From the NCBI RefSeq assembly GCF_035938995.1, contig NZ_DASZGI010000295.1:1-17705 (forward strand): a stretch of DNA of 17,705 nucleotides. Reading direction: 5' to 3'. Position numbers and translations under genes: made by a program. The DNA comes from DASZGI01 sp035938995. GTDB taxonomy: Bacteria > Actinomycetota > Actinomycetes > Streptomycetales > Catenulisporaceae. The notes under the pieces are model-generated. The model saw only the letters and a program-made list of their open reading frames with translations. It was not told the origin of the DNA and did not search any database. Each line of letters opens with the position of its first letter. The first letter of the stretch is position 1. Shown one piece after another: positions 1-6,846 of the stretch.

Positions 1-88
1 CCGACTGAACGGCTCCATGCGCCCCCGACTGAACCCACCCGGAGCGAAAGCCACCCGAACGCCTTTTCGACGCTCTACCCTCATTGGC

Positions 89-700
89 ATGCATTTTGCG
101 GGGGAGCCCTTCTGGTGGCAGGCGAGCGAGGGCATGCCCCAACCGCTGATGACCGCCTTGTACCTGCGCGACGCCGCCGGGCTCGACGTGCGCGTCGACA
201 CGGTCGTGCCGCCGCTGGAACCGACCGTGGACCTCGACGCAGGCCTGGCCATGTACGCGACCGAGCAGGCCGCGCACGACTGGGCGGCGTGGTGGGAGAC
301 GTTCTTCGACACCTCCGCCGAGTTGCTCGGGCCGCCGATGGTCGTGCTCGATCCGATGCTCGCGTCGGAGGTCGGAGTCGATCTGCTGCGCCTGATCGAA
401 GCCGGCTACGAAGACTCCCAGCGCTGGTTGAGTGACCAGGCCCGCGCCTACGCCCAGGAGCGCGTCCGCGAGCCGCACAGCGACAGGGTCCTGATCACCG
501 ATATCACCCGCGAGGCCGAACGGCGGCTCGGCCACCGCGCCGCGCCGTTCCGCCTGCGTATCAGCATCCTGCCGGTCGAGGGCGTGTGGGGCCGCCGGGT
601 GCGGCCCGAGCACGTCCTGGCGAGCCGACACCTGCGCGCTAACGCCGAGGCGTTCCGCGCCTTCATCGAACCGGTGATCGACGAATTGGCCGACGGCTGA
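89..700 (+). CDS. Hypothetical cytosolic protein, 203 aa
   Basis: I do not recognise this family. The reading frame is open from an ATG at 17, but I prefer the ATG at 89. A TACCCT -10-like hexamer lies at 76-81, seven bases before it, which is the layout of an actinobacterial leaderless transcript, and the 24 residues added by the upstream start are basic and Pro-rich, unlike the rest. No Shine-Dalgarno is visible for either start. The protein is acidic and soluble-looking, with no signal peptide or membrane helix. It is rich in Trp near its N-terminus (EPFWWQASEG, then HDWAAWWETFF) and ends in a helical segment (SRHLRANAEAFRAFIEPVID). It converges on the mgtC remnant, with only 15 bases between the two ends. 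Function unknown; confident that it is coding, less so about the start. Confidence 0.72.
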   Translation: MHFAGEPFWWQASEGMPQPLMTALYLRDAAGLDVRVDTVVPPLEPTVDLDAGLAMYATEQAAHDWAAWWETFFDTSAELLGPPMVVLDPMLASEVGVDLLRLIEAGYEDSQRWLSDQARAYAQERVREPHSDRVLITDITREAERRLGHRAAPFRLRISILPVEGVWGRRVRPEHVLASRHLRANAEAFRAFIEPVIDELADG

Positions 701-715
701 CCGCTCCGACTCCCG

Positions 716-953
716 TCAGGTCTCGGCGCGCGCGGTGACCGCGGGCAGCGGGCTCTCGGCGTCGGCTGCGGTATGCCAGTGCACCGTGTGGATGCCCGGC
801 TCGAGCGACAAGCGGGCGACCAGGTGTTCGAGGCGGGTGGGTGCGCAGCCCGGCCATCTGGGCGCGCCACTGGCGCTCGACGCCGATGACGGCGCCGCAG
901 CCCAGGCCCACCGCCAGGCGGGTGATGAACTCGAGTGTGGTCAGGGTGTGCAC
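716..953 (-). pseudogene. mgtC: MgtC/SapB-family remnant: N- and C-terminal ends joined out of frame
   Basis: From the GTG at 953 the first ~39 residues read as the start of an MgtC-family membrane protein: LEFITRLAVGLGCGAVIGVE, followed by RQWRAQMAGLRTH, the conserved first helix and ERQWRA-x-MAGLRT stretch. After about position 836 that frame becomes nonsense. In the next frame the sequence reads TRLEHLVARLSLEPGIHTVHW, the typical end of an MgtC C-terminal domain, and stops at 716. Intact MgtC-family proteins are normally about 220-240 residues; roughly 80 remain, so some 140-150 codons are missing and the two ends are out of register. It begins 37 bases after the NRAMP-like gene and probably belonged to the same M-box-controlled unit. 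MgtC proteins are membrane proteins linked to growth in low Mg2+. The N- and C-terminal matches are recognised by eye. Confidence 0.75.
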
Positions 954-990
954 GATGTCACCCGCCTTTCCGCAGAAGACGACGGCGCCG

Positions 991-2618
991 TCAGTGGCCC
1001 AGCGCCACCTCGACGATCTTGATGATTACCATAATCATCGCAACGAGCAGGTAGAGCCGCAGCGCGCCCATGCCGATCCGGCGGCCGAGCGAGAAGCGGA
1101 CCCGGCCCAGCTCCGCCAGCGGCGGCATCCGCCAGTTCTCCCGGCCGGTGCGGTCGATCGGGACGCTCGGGCCGCGGCGACGGGCGGCTGAGACCGCGAA
1201 GGCGGCCACGGCGATCCCGAGCAGGCCGCAGACGATCATGATGTCCAGGATCTGGTGCGCGCCGATGGTCGGGAACAGCACCGAGGCGGTCAGGATCACC
1301 GACAGCGTCACCAAAACGCCGACGATCGCGCTCGTGAACGCGTTGAGCTTTGCGCCGTTGACCCAGGGGCCGAGGACGTCTCGGTCGTTGCACAGCAGCA
1401 GCAGGAACACCGACGCGGACGGCAGCAGCACTCCGGCCAGGACCTGTACGCCCTGGGTGAGCAGGCCCAGCGGCGAGCCGGGGATCAGCACGAGCGTCGC
1501 GGCGCCGCCGATCAGCAGTGCGTAGACCGCGTAGAAGCCCTTGGCCTGCTTGAACCCGCGGTGCAGCGAGTGGTTGAGGCCGAGCACGTCGCCCAGCGCG
1601 TAGGAGGTGGACAGGGAGACCGCGAACGCGCCGATGATCGAGGCGTCCAGCAGCGCGATCGCGAACAGCACACCGGCGGCCTTGCCCGCGTAGGCGGCGA
1701 TCCCGGTGGCCAGGCCCGCGGCGTCGGTGAAGTTGCCGACGCCCTTGGTGCCCGCGAAGGCCGCGGCGGTGGCGCCCATGATGGCGGCGCCGCCGACTAC
1801 GACGATGACCATGCCGATCACCAGGTCGGCCTTCTCGTACTTCATGAATCGGGGGTGATCCGCTTGTCGATGATGTACGACTGCTGGAAGAACAGCTGCC
1901 AGGGCGCGACGGTCGTCCCGACGATCCCGATGACCAGCAGCATCACCGTGGCCAGCTGGCTCGAACCGCCTGGCATGGTCGGGATCAGGAAGCCGTGAGC
2001 CATCTGCGAAGCGTGCGGATGGGCCAGGAAGTAGATCGGCACCAGCAGCAGCGAGCCGAGGCAGAAAGCGACCGCGACCCGCTCGAACCGGCGGAACGAG
2101 CCCGTGGACGCCGCCGCGATGATGACGCCCGCGGCCAGGACGACGGAGGGGATCTTCGGCAGGCCGAGGTATCCGGTCGCCAGCGTGATGCCGATGAACT
2201 CGGTGACGATCGTCAGAGCATTGAGAATGAAGAGGTCGATGACGCTGAACGCGCCCCAGAACTTGCCGAAGCGCTCGAGAATGAGCCGGGCGTGCCCGAC
2301 CCCGGTCACCGCGCCGAGCCGGACGACCATCTCCTGGTTGACGTACAGCACCGGCACCAGGAGCAGCAGCGTCCATAGCAGCGAGGTGCCGTAGTTCTGC
2401 CCGGCCTGCCCGTAGGTCGCGAACGCGCCCGCGTCGTTGTCGCCGACCAGCACGATCAGCCCGGGGCCGACGATCGCCAACAGGGTCTTGAGCTTGGCGG
2501 ACAGGCCGCGGCGGGGCGCCGTGTCGTCGAGCCGGATGGTGCCGAGCGCCCCGCGGATGTCGCCGACGTGCATGTCGTCGAGCACTGCGGCGCGGGTGGT
2601 GGTGGTCATCGTGGTCAC
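991..2618 (-). pseudogene. NRAMP-family (probable Mg2+) transporter with one-base frameshift
   Basis: The GTG at 2618 has a strong ribosome site (GGAGGG, 7 nt upstream). The first frame gives 258 residues of an NRAMP/SLC11 protein and stops at 1842; the rest (YEKADLVIGMVIVVVGGAAI onward, about 280 residues to 991) lies in the neighbouring frame. The break is at a run of five C on the coding strand (1851-1855). Adding one C would give ...ITPRFMKYEKAD, the continuous family sequence, and the total length of 1628 nt is one short of a multiple of three. The metal-site motifs are unusual: helix 1 has DAGA (62-65) where Mn/Fe NRAMPs have DPGN, and helix 6 has TVAPWQ (A238, W240) where they have a Met-Pro-His. 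This resembles the Mg2+-transporting NRAMP-related subgroup and fits the upstream M-box. The break may be a real mutation, a slip site, or a sequencing error. Confidence 0.85.
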
Positions 2619-2940
2619 GGTGGATCCCTCCCTCGCCCCGAGCGGGGCCGGTCACGTTGGGGAGGCGCGCGGCGCTGGTCACTCCTGCGGGCGGGCACGC
2701 GAAAGGCGCGCGTCACCGCGGGTTGTGGCGCAGAAAGTGAAAGTGGGCTACCGCGAGCCGGTGGAAAGCGGGAACACGTGGATGTGGGGCCGTAGTCGGC
2801 CCGGTCTACTAGAGCTGGGATCCATCGGTCTCGCCTCCCTCCGGTCGGGCGCACCTAACGCAGCTGGCTGACACTGGGTCGATTGACGCTGAGTCGGTTG
2901 ACACTGTGAGGGAAGACCGGCCACGACGCCGGAACACCCC
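2619..2940 (-). promoter_or_regulatory. Long leader between the M-box and the transporter start
   Basis: About 320 bases separate the end of the aptamer from the GTG start, and I see no convincing gene in them. Reading the minus strand from the aptamer, there is first a short hairpin CCGGC/GCCGG (around 2915-2935), then three 15-bp direct repeats (2862-2906). A GC hairpin GCCCC-GAGC-GGGGC follows at 2635-2648, directly next to the GGAGGG ribosome site. No hairpin followed by a U-run, the mark of a classical intrinsic terminator, is visible. Control could therefore act through Rho or through ribosome-site masking; this is inference. Confidence 0.5.
2862..2906. repeat. Three tandem 15-bp direct repeats in the M-box leader
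   Basis: On the plus strand the units read AGCTGGCTGACACTG (2862-2876), GGTCGATTGACGCTG (2877-2891) and AGTCGGTTGACACTG (2892-2906), each ending in TGACxCTG with exact 15-bp spacing. The repeat lies between the riboswitch aptamer and the transporter gene, so it is transcribed into the leader RNA. The RNA copy (CAGUGUCAACCGACU and variants) is C/U-rich relative to the surroundings. It could be a protein or Rho loading region, or simply a slippage product. Confidence 0.7.
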
Positions 2941-3105
2941 TGACTCGTAAGAGCTTTGGCACTGCCCGGCGTATCCCCGCGGATCGCGGGAAGCCACTTG
3001 GCCTCACCCCTTAAGTCGGGGAGAGGTGTCCTGAACCTGGGCGTCTCTCGACGTCGTAGGGTCAGTGGCCTGTGTCCGAACAGACGCCTCACCTAACGAG
3101 GTGCC
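2941..3105 (-). ncRNA. M-box (ykoK-type) Mg2+ riboswitch aptamer
   Basis: On the minus strand the RNA begins CUCGUUAGGUGAGGC and ends CAGUGCCAAAGCUCUUACGA. These are the two most conserved blocks of the M-box: the Bacillus mgtE element has CGUUAGGUGAGGC and CAGUGCUAAAGCUCUACGA. Between them are GGACACAGGCCACUGACC, GAGAGACGCC, GGUUCAGGACACC and GGCCAAGUGGCUUCC blocks of the kind seen in actinobacterial members. Helix P1 pairs CUCGU (3096-3100) with ACGAG (2944-2948). The 5' strand of P1 can alternatively fold on itself as CACCU-CGUU-AGGUG (3090-3103), a possible competing state. M-boxes bind Mg2+ and shut off Mg2+ uptake genes when it is plentiful, which fits the transporter and mgtC remnant downstream. 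Confidence 0.9.
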
Positions 3106-3120
3106 TTAGTAACCTCCGCA

Positions 3121-3149
3121 AGGGTACCCCGCGGCTGACAGATCGGCAA
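3121..3149 (-). promoter_or_regulatory. Promoter of the M-box transcript
   Basis: On the minus strand TTGCCG (3149-3144) and TACCCT (3126-3121) are spaced by exactly 17 bases, a good match to the actinobacterial housekeeping sigma pattern (TTGACA / TAnnnT). Transcription would start near 3114, about 10-15 bases before the M-box P1 helix, as expected for a riboswitch. Confidence 0.65.
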
Positions 3150-3215
3150 AACGCGCCGAGTTGATGTCGTGCCAGCACCCTCGCGCCGAGTCCGGCCCGG
3201 CCCTACCGTACCTAC

Positions 3216-3569
3216 ATGACTGCGGCAGACCTGACCCCGGCCGAGATCGCTGCGGCGCTGGCCGCCCGGCGGGAGCTCGGACCCGAGTACGAGGACGCGA
3301 TCGCCGCCTCGCTGGCGGAGCGCGTCGAACGAGAGATCGCCCGGCGCGTCGACGCGGCGCCGGTCGCCCCCGCGCAACCCGCCCGCGCGCGTCAGGAACC
3401 ATCCGGGAACGACGGGCGCTGGATCGGCGTCGCCTCGCTGATCGCGGGCATCCCGGTGACCGGCATCGTCGCGGGCACCAGCCATGGCAACGTGCTCGCG
3501 ATCGCGGTCGCCTGGGGTGGCATCGCGCTGGTGAACATGGCACACGCGCTCGGCCGCCGGCACGGCTGA
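3216..3569 (+). CDS. Small membrane protein with two C-terminal helices, 117 aa
   Basis: The N-terminal half is soluble and charged: LTPAEIAAALAARRELGPEY, then a helical ESLAERVEREIARRV-like segment to about residue 45. That arrangement recurs in small actinomycete membrane proteins of unknown role. An Ala/Pro/Arg linker (47-66) leads to two hydrophobic helices at about 69-87 and 93-111 joined by a short loop, then a basic tail GRRHG. By the positive-inside rule both ends would face the cytoplasm. The ATG at 3216 has no Shine-Dalgarno, but TACCGT lies at 3204-3209, six bases upstream, so the mRNA is probably leaderless. It is transcribed divergently from the M-box unit. Function unknown. Confidence 0.75.
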   Translation: MTAADLTPAEIAAALAARRELGPEYEDAIAASLAERVEREIARRVDAAPVAPAQPARARQEPSGNDGRWIGVASLIAGIPVTGIVAGTSHGNVLAIAVAWGGIALVNMAHALGRRHG

Positions 3570-3579
3570 GGCCGGCGGC
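3553..3579 (+). terminator. Strong hairpin overlapping the stop codon
   Basis: GCCGCCGGC (3553-3561) and GCCGGCGGC (3571-3579) form a perfect 9-bp stem with a 9-base loop that contains the TGA stop of the upstream gene. No U-run follows (GGGATTTCTC), as is common for actinomycete hairpin terminators. Confidence 0.6.
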
Positions 3580-3698
3580 GGGGATTTCTCTCCCACTTCT
3601 CATGATGCTCTTACCTCCCGTCCAGGGCCTCGCTCATCGGCAGGGCAGATTGTTGAAAGCGTCAGCAATCAAGCGGCCCACGGACGGAGGCCTCAGCC

Positions 3699-3977
3699 AT
3701 GCCCGATCAGCCCGACCAGGCACGCCGCCTTAGCAGGAACCGAGTCAACACGGTCACTTCCGCGGTTGGCATCTCCGGAGTCGCCGGCGCCTTCGCGCTC
3801 GCGTTCGCGCTGCCGGGATCGAGTCACGGCTCGTCGGGCGGCGCGACCACGACGACGAACGACACGACGTCCACGACGAACGGCTCCACGAACAGCGGAT
3901 CCAGCACGACGACGAACTCCAACCAGGCTCCGCAGACAACGAACTCGGCCCCCCAAGCGACCTCCGGCGGCTCCTGA
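3699..3977 (+). CDS. Small single-helix membrane protein with Thr/Ser/Asn-rich tail, 92 aa
   Basis: The basic N-terminus (ARRLSRNR, 8-15) precedes one hydrophobic segment (about 17-40, VTSAVGISGVAGAFALAFAL). The rest, about 50 residues, is almost entirely Thr, Ser, Asn, Gly and Gln (for example TTTTNDTTSTTNGST), predicted to be disordered and outside the membrane. The ribosome site GGACGGAGG lies 8 bases before the ATG. The stop overlaps the ApbE start by one base (TGATG), so the two are coupled. In related actinomycete clusters this position usually holds an FMN-binding-domain protein, the natural ApbE substrate; here no such domain is present. A stretch SSGGATTTT (45-53) loosely recalls the S/T-GAT site where ApbE attaches FMN, but the surrounding domain is absent, so this is only a suggestion. 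It could equally be an anchor or spacer protein. Confidence 0.7.
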   Translation: MPDQPDQARRLSRNRVNTVTSAVGISGVAGAFALAFALPGSSHGSSGGATTTTNDTTSTTNGSTNSGSSTTTNSNQAPQTTNSAPQATSGGS

Positions 3978-4927
3978 TGGCCGCCCCGACGTCGCGCGTC
4001 GCGGCCAGTGACTGGACCGCCCTCGGGACCCGTATCCGCCTCCTGGTCACCGACCCCGCCGCACTCCCCGCCGCCCGTGCTCTGCTCGAATCAGACCTCG
4101 ACGGCCTCGACCGCGCCTGCAGCCGGTTCCGGCCGGACTCCGAGCTGGTCGCGCTCGACCGCGCCGACGGACGCTGGACCCCGCTGTCGCCGCTGCTCGC
4201 CGAGGCCGTCGCGGTCGCGCTCGAGGCCGCCCGGGAGACTGACGGCGACCTGGACCCGACCATCGGCGACGCCGTCGCCGCGCTGGGCTACGACCGCGAC
4301 TTCGCGCAGGTCCCCGCCACCGGCCCGGCCATCACCGTGCACGTCCACCCGGCCCTGGGCTGGCGCCGGGTGGAACTGGACCGCTCGACCCGCAGCCTGC
4401 GGATGCCTCAGGGCACCCGGCTCGACCTCGGCGCCACCGCGAAGGCTTGGGCCGCCGACCGGGCCGCGCACCGCATCACGGAGCGGATGCACTGCGGCGT
4501 CCTTGTCTCGCTCGGCGGCGACATCGCCACCGCCGGACCCGCGCCCGAGGGCGGCTGGCGGGTCCGCGTCCAGGACGTCACGGGCGACCCGGACGACCCA
4601 CCGACCGGCCCGACGCAGACGATCGCCCTGAGCAGCGGCGCGCTGGCCACGTCGAGCACCACCGCCCGCCGATGGGAGCGCGGCGGCGCCGTGCTGCACC
4701 ACATCATCGATCCGCGCAGCGGCCTTCCCGCGCCGACGGTGTGGCGGACCGTCTCCGTCGCCGCGCCCACCTGCGTCGCCGCGAACACGGCCAGCACCGC
4801 CGCGATCATCCGTGGCCGCTCCGCCGTCAGCGCCCTGAGCCGCGACCGCGTCCCGGCCAGGCTCGTCGGCCTGGACGGCGCGGTGGCGACGACCGGCGGC
4901 TGGCCCGACGAGGAGGGCGTCGCATGA
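3977..4927 (+). CDS. apbE: FAD:protein FMN transferase (ApbE family), 316 aa
   Basis: ApbE enzymes cut FAD and attach FMN covalently to a Ser or Thr of redox proteins, with Mg2+ as cofactor. The recognisable blocks are in the expected order: LDLGATAKAWAADRA (149-163, family consensus DLGgiaKGyAvD), VSLGGDIATAG (177-187), the substrate-loop segment ALATSSTT (222-229), HIIDPRSGLPAP (242-253) and AANTASTAAI (268-277). In the last block many ApbE proteins have AD-x3-T; the Asn variant is, as far as I recall, usual in actinomycete members. No signal peptide or lipobox is seen, so it should be cytosolic unless exported by another route. It is coupled to both neighbours (1-base overlap upstream, 4-base ATGA overlap downstream). 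Length and motifs are normal and the identification is firm; its substrate here is not obvious. Confidence 0.93.
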   Translation: MAAPTSRVAASDWTALGTRIRLLVTDPAALPAARALLESDLDGLDRACSRFRPDSELVALDRADGRWTPLSPLLAEAVAVALEAARETDGDLDPTIGDAVAALGYDRDFAQVPATGPAITVHVHPALGWRRVELDRSTRSLRMPQGTRLDLGATAKAWAADRAAHRITERMHCGVLVSLGGDIATAGPAPEGGWRVRVQDVTGDPDDPPTGPTQTIALSSGALATSSTTARRWERGGAVLHHIIDPRSGLPAPTVWRTVSVAAPTCVAANTASTAAIIRGRSAVSALSRDRVPARLVGLDGAVATTGGWPDEEGVA

Positions 4928-5541
4928 ACGGCATCACCGCGAGCACCGCGCTCTGGTACTCGAGCCGGGCCACCGGAATCGTCGCGCTGGTCATGCTGAC
5001 GGCGGTGGTCGTGCTCGGTGTCGCCGTCAACCGCCAGAGCAGGCTGCCCGGCCTTCCCCGGTTCGGCGTCGTCGGGCTACACCGCAGCGTCTCGCTGCTC
5101 TCCGTCGTCTTCCTTGCGATCCACGTGGTGACCGCCGTCGTCGACCCCTACGTCACGCTGCGCCTGACCGACGCCGTACTGCCCTTCGGGGCCTCGTACG
5201 AGCCGCTGTGGATCGGGCTCGGCGCCGTCTCATTCGACCTGATGGCCGCCGTCATCGTGACCAGCCTGCTGCGGGTGCGCCTCGGCCGGCCGATCTGGCG
5301 GGCGGTGCACTGGCTGGCCTATGTCTCGTGGCCGGTGGCGATCGCGCACGGCATGGGCAGCAGCACGGACATGCAGAGCGGCTGGCTGCTCGCGCTGGCG
5401 ATCGGCTGCATCGTCGCGGTCGTGGCAGCCGTGGCCTGGCGGATCGCGGGCAAGGCAAACGCCGCGCCACGTCCCGCCCGCGTCGCGCAGGTATTCACGC
5501 AGATCCGCCGACACGAGTCCGTCCGCGCGGGCGGTAGATAG
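4924..5541 (+). CDS. Ferric-reductase-like di-heme membrane protein, 205 aa
   Basis: A compact membrane protein with about five to six hydrophobic segments (roughly 17-36, 57-74, 95-115, 128-142, 153-173). Four histidines are placed as two pairs: H53 and H67 (HX13H, in GLHRSVS and LAIHVV) and H129 and H142 (HX12H, in AVHWLAY and AIAHGMG). This is the bis-heme spacing of the ferric reductase / NADPH oxidase transmembrane domain, which carries electrons across the membrane through two b hemes. There is no attached FAD/NAD domain, so electrons must be supplied by another protein, most likely the NuoF-like protein or ferredoxin encoded next. The start is fixed by the ATGA overlap with apbE; the stop lies 2 bases before the next gene. 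The C-terminal 30 residues are basic and cytosolic. Confidence 0.85.
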   Translation: MNGITASTALWYSSRATGIVALVMLTAVVVLGVAVNRQSRLPGLPRFGVVGLHRSVSLLSVVFLAIHVVTAVVDPYVTLRLTDAVLPFGASYEPLWIGLGAVSFDLMAAVIVTSLLRVRLGRPIWRAVHWLAYVSWPVAIAHGMGSSTDMQSGWLLALAIGCIVAVVAAVAWRIAGKANAAPRPARVAQVFTQIRRHESVRAGGR

Positions 5542-5543
5542 CG

Positions 5544-6842
5544 ATGGCCACCATGACTGCTCAAGCACAGGTCTCCCACCCCGGCTCCGCGTCGGGTCTC
5601 GCGCCCGGACGGCGCCTCCTCCCGCCTGCGGGTCTGACCTTGGATCAGCACCTCGTGTTGCACGGCCCGCCTGCATACCGGGGGCGCCTGGGTGCGCTCG
5701 TCGACGAGCTTCGCGCGGCCGGCCTGACCGGACGCGGCGGCGCAGCGTTCCCCGTGCACCGGAAGATGTCGGCGGTGCTCAGCGCCGGGGGCCGCCCGGT
5801 CGTGGCGGCGAACGGCGCCGAGGGCGAACCTGCCGCGCACAAGGACAAGACGCTGCTCGCCCTCGCCCCGCATCTCGTGCTCGACGGGCTCCAGCTCGCC
5901 GCGGAGGCGGTCGGCGCGCGCGATGCTTATCTCTATATCCACCGAGCCGGCCGCGTGTCGCAGTACCTGGACGCCGTATTGGCACAGCGCCATGCCGCGC
6001 AAGTGGACCGCGTCCCGGTGTCCGTCGTCTATGCTCCGCCGCGCTTCCTGGCCGGGCAGGAATCAGCACTCGTGCATCGAATCGAGGGCGGCCCGGCCGT
6101 GCCGCGCTACGCACCGCGCCTGGTCGCCGAGTGCGGAATCGCCGGCGCTCCTACACTGGTGCAGAACGTGGAGACCCTCGCGCACATCGCCCTGATCGCC
6201 CGGTACGGAGCGCCCTGGTTTCGCGAAGCAGGCACACCCGAAGAACCCGGCACGATGCTGGCGACCATCTATCCCGCATCCGGCAAGGCCCGCGTCGTCG
6301 AGACAGCGCCCGGGACGCCCATCTCAGCCCTCCTCGACGTGCAGGCAGCGCAAGCAGTCCTCGTGGGCGGCTACCACGGAACCTGGCTCCCCGCCGCCCG
6401 AGCCGCCCAACTCCGACTCTCTAACACCGCGCTCAGACCCGAAGGCGCCGCCCTCGGCGCAGGAGTGCTCGCCGCACTGCCGTACGACCGATGCGGCGTG
6501 CGCGAGACCGCGAGAGTGCTGCGCTATCTCGCCGACGAATCCGCCGGCCAATGCGGCCCCTGCCTCAACGGTCTGCCCCGGGTCGCCGACACCTGGGCCA
6601 CCCTCGCCGGCGCCGGACCGCACCGCGCCGCACGCGCCAACCTCGAGCGGTGGGCGCACCTCCTCGACGGGCGCGGGGCCTGCCATCACCCAGACGGCAG
6701 CATGCGCTTCGCACGCAGCGCATTCACGGTCTTCGGGGACGACCTCCGGCATCACGAGCGCGGCTACTGCAGTGGCACGAACAGCGCTCCGTTTCTGCCG
6801 CTGCCCGCACACGCGCCTCTCGCCGACGAAGACTGGAGCTAA
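5544..6842 (+). CDS. NuoF-like NAD(P)H-oxidising flavo-iron-sulfur protein, 432 aa
   Basis: Related to the 51-kDa (NuoF/HoxF) subunit of complex I. GLTGRGGAAFPVHRK (60-74) is the FMN-binding glycine loop. NGAEGEPAAHKDKTLL (90-105) corresponds to the NADE-x-EPG-x-x-KDR nucleotide and flavin segment, and APTLVQNVETLAHI (202-215) matches the conserved NNVETL region. A SLBB-like stretch covers about 245-300. The C-terminal Fe-S region has SAGQCGPC (333-340) and GRGACHHPDG (376-385). NuoF normally has CGxCxPC plus a distant Cys; here the first Cys is Ala, leaving C337, C340 and C380. I believe this three-Cys form is shared by the actinomycete stand-alone family, but cannot confirm it. It probably feeds NAD(P)H electrons to the ferredoxin and the heme protein of this cluster. 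It starts 2 bases after the upstream stop. Confidence 0.88.
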   Translation: MATMTAQAQVSHPGSASGLAPGRRLLPPAGLTLDQHLVLHGPPAYRGRLGALVDELRAAGLTGRGGAAFPVHRKMSAVLSAGGRPVVAANGAEGEPAAHKDKTLLALAPHLVLDGLQLAAEAVGARDAYLYIHRAGRVSQYLDAVLAQRHAAQVDRVPVSVVYAPPRFLAGQESALVHRIEGGPAVPRYAPRLVAECGIAGAPTLVQNVETLAHIALIARYGAPWFREAGTPEEPGTMLATIYPASGKARVVETAPGTPISALLDVQAAQAVLVGGYHGTWLPAARAAQLRLSNTALRPEGAALGAGVLAALPYDRCGVRETARVLRYLADESAGQCGPCLNGLPRVADTWATLAGAGPHRAARANLERWAHLLDGRGACHHPDGSMRFARSAFTVFGDDLRHHERGYCSGTNSAPFLPLPAHAPLADEDWS

Positions 6843-6846
6843 CGAA

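Noticed and set aside
2941..3105. yybP-ykoY (Mn2+) riboswitch, considered because the gene is NRAMP-like
   Set aside because: The conserved blocks are those of the M-box; the yybP-ykoY GGGGAGUA-type loop signature was not seen.
3570..3698. FMN riboswitch upstream of the flavin-transferase cluster
   Set aside because: The gap of about 130 bases is too short and has no RFN-element motifs such as AGGAUAUGCC-type blocks.
3831..3860. Calling SSGGAT of the 92-aa protein a true covalent-FMN site
   Set aside because: Known sites sit in a folded FMN-binding or NqrB/RnfD-type context, which is absent here; kept only as a hypothesis in the findings.
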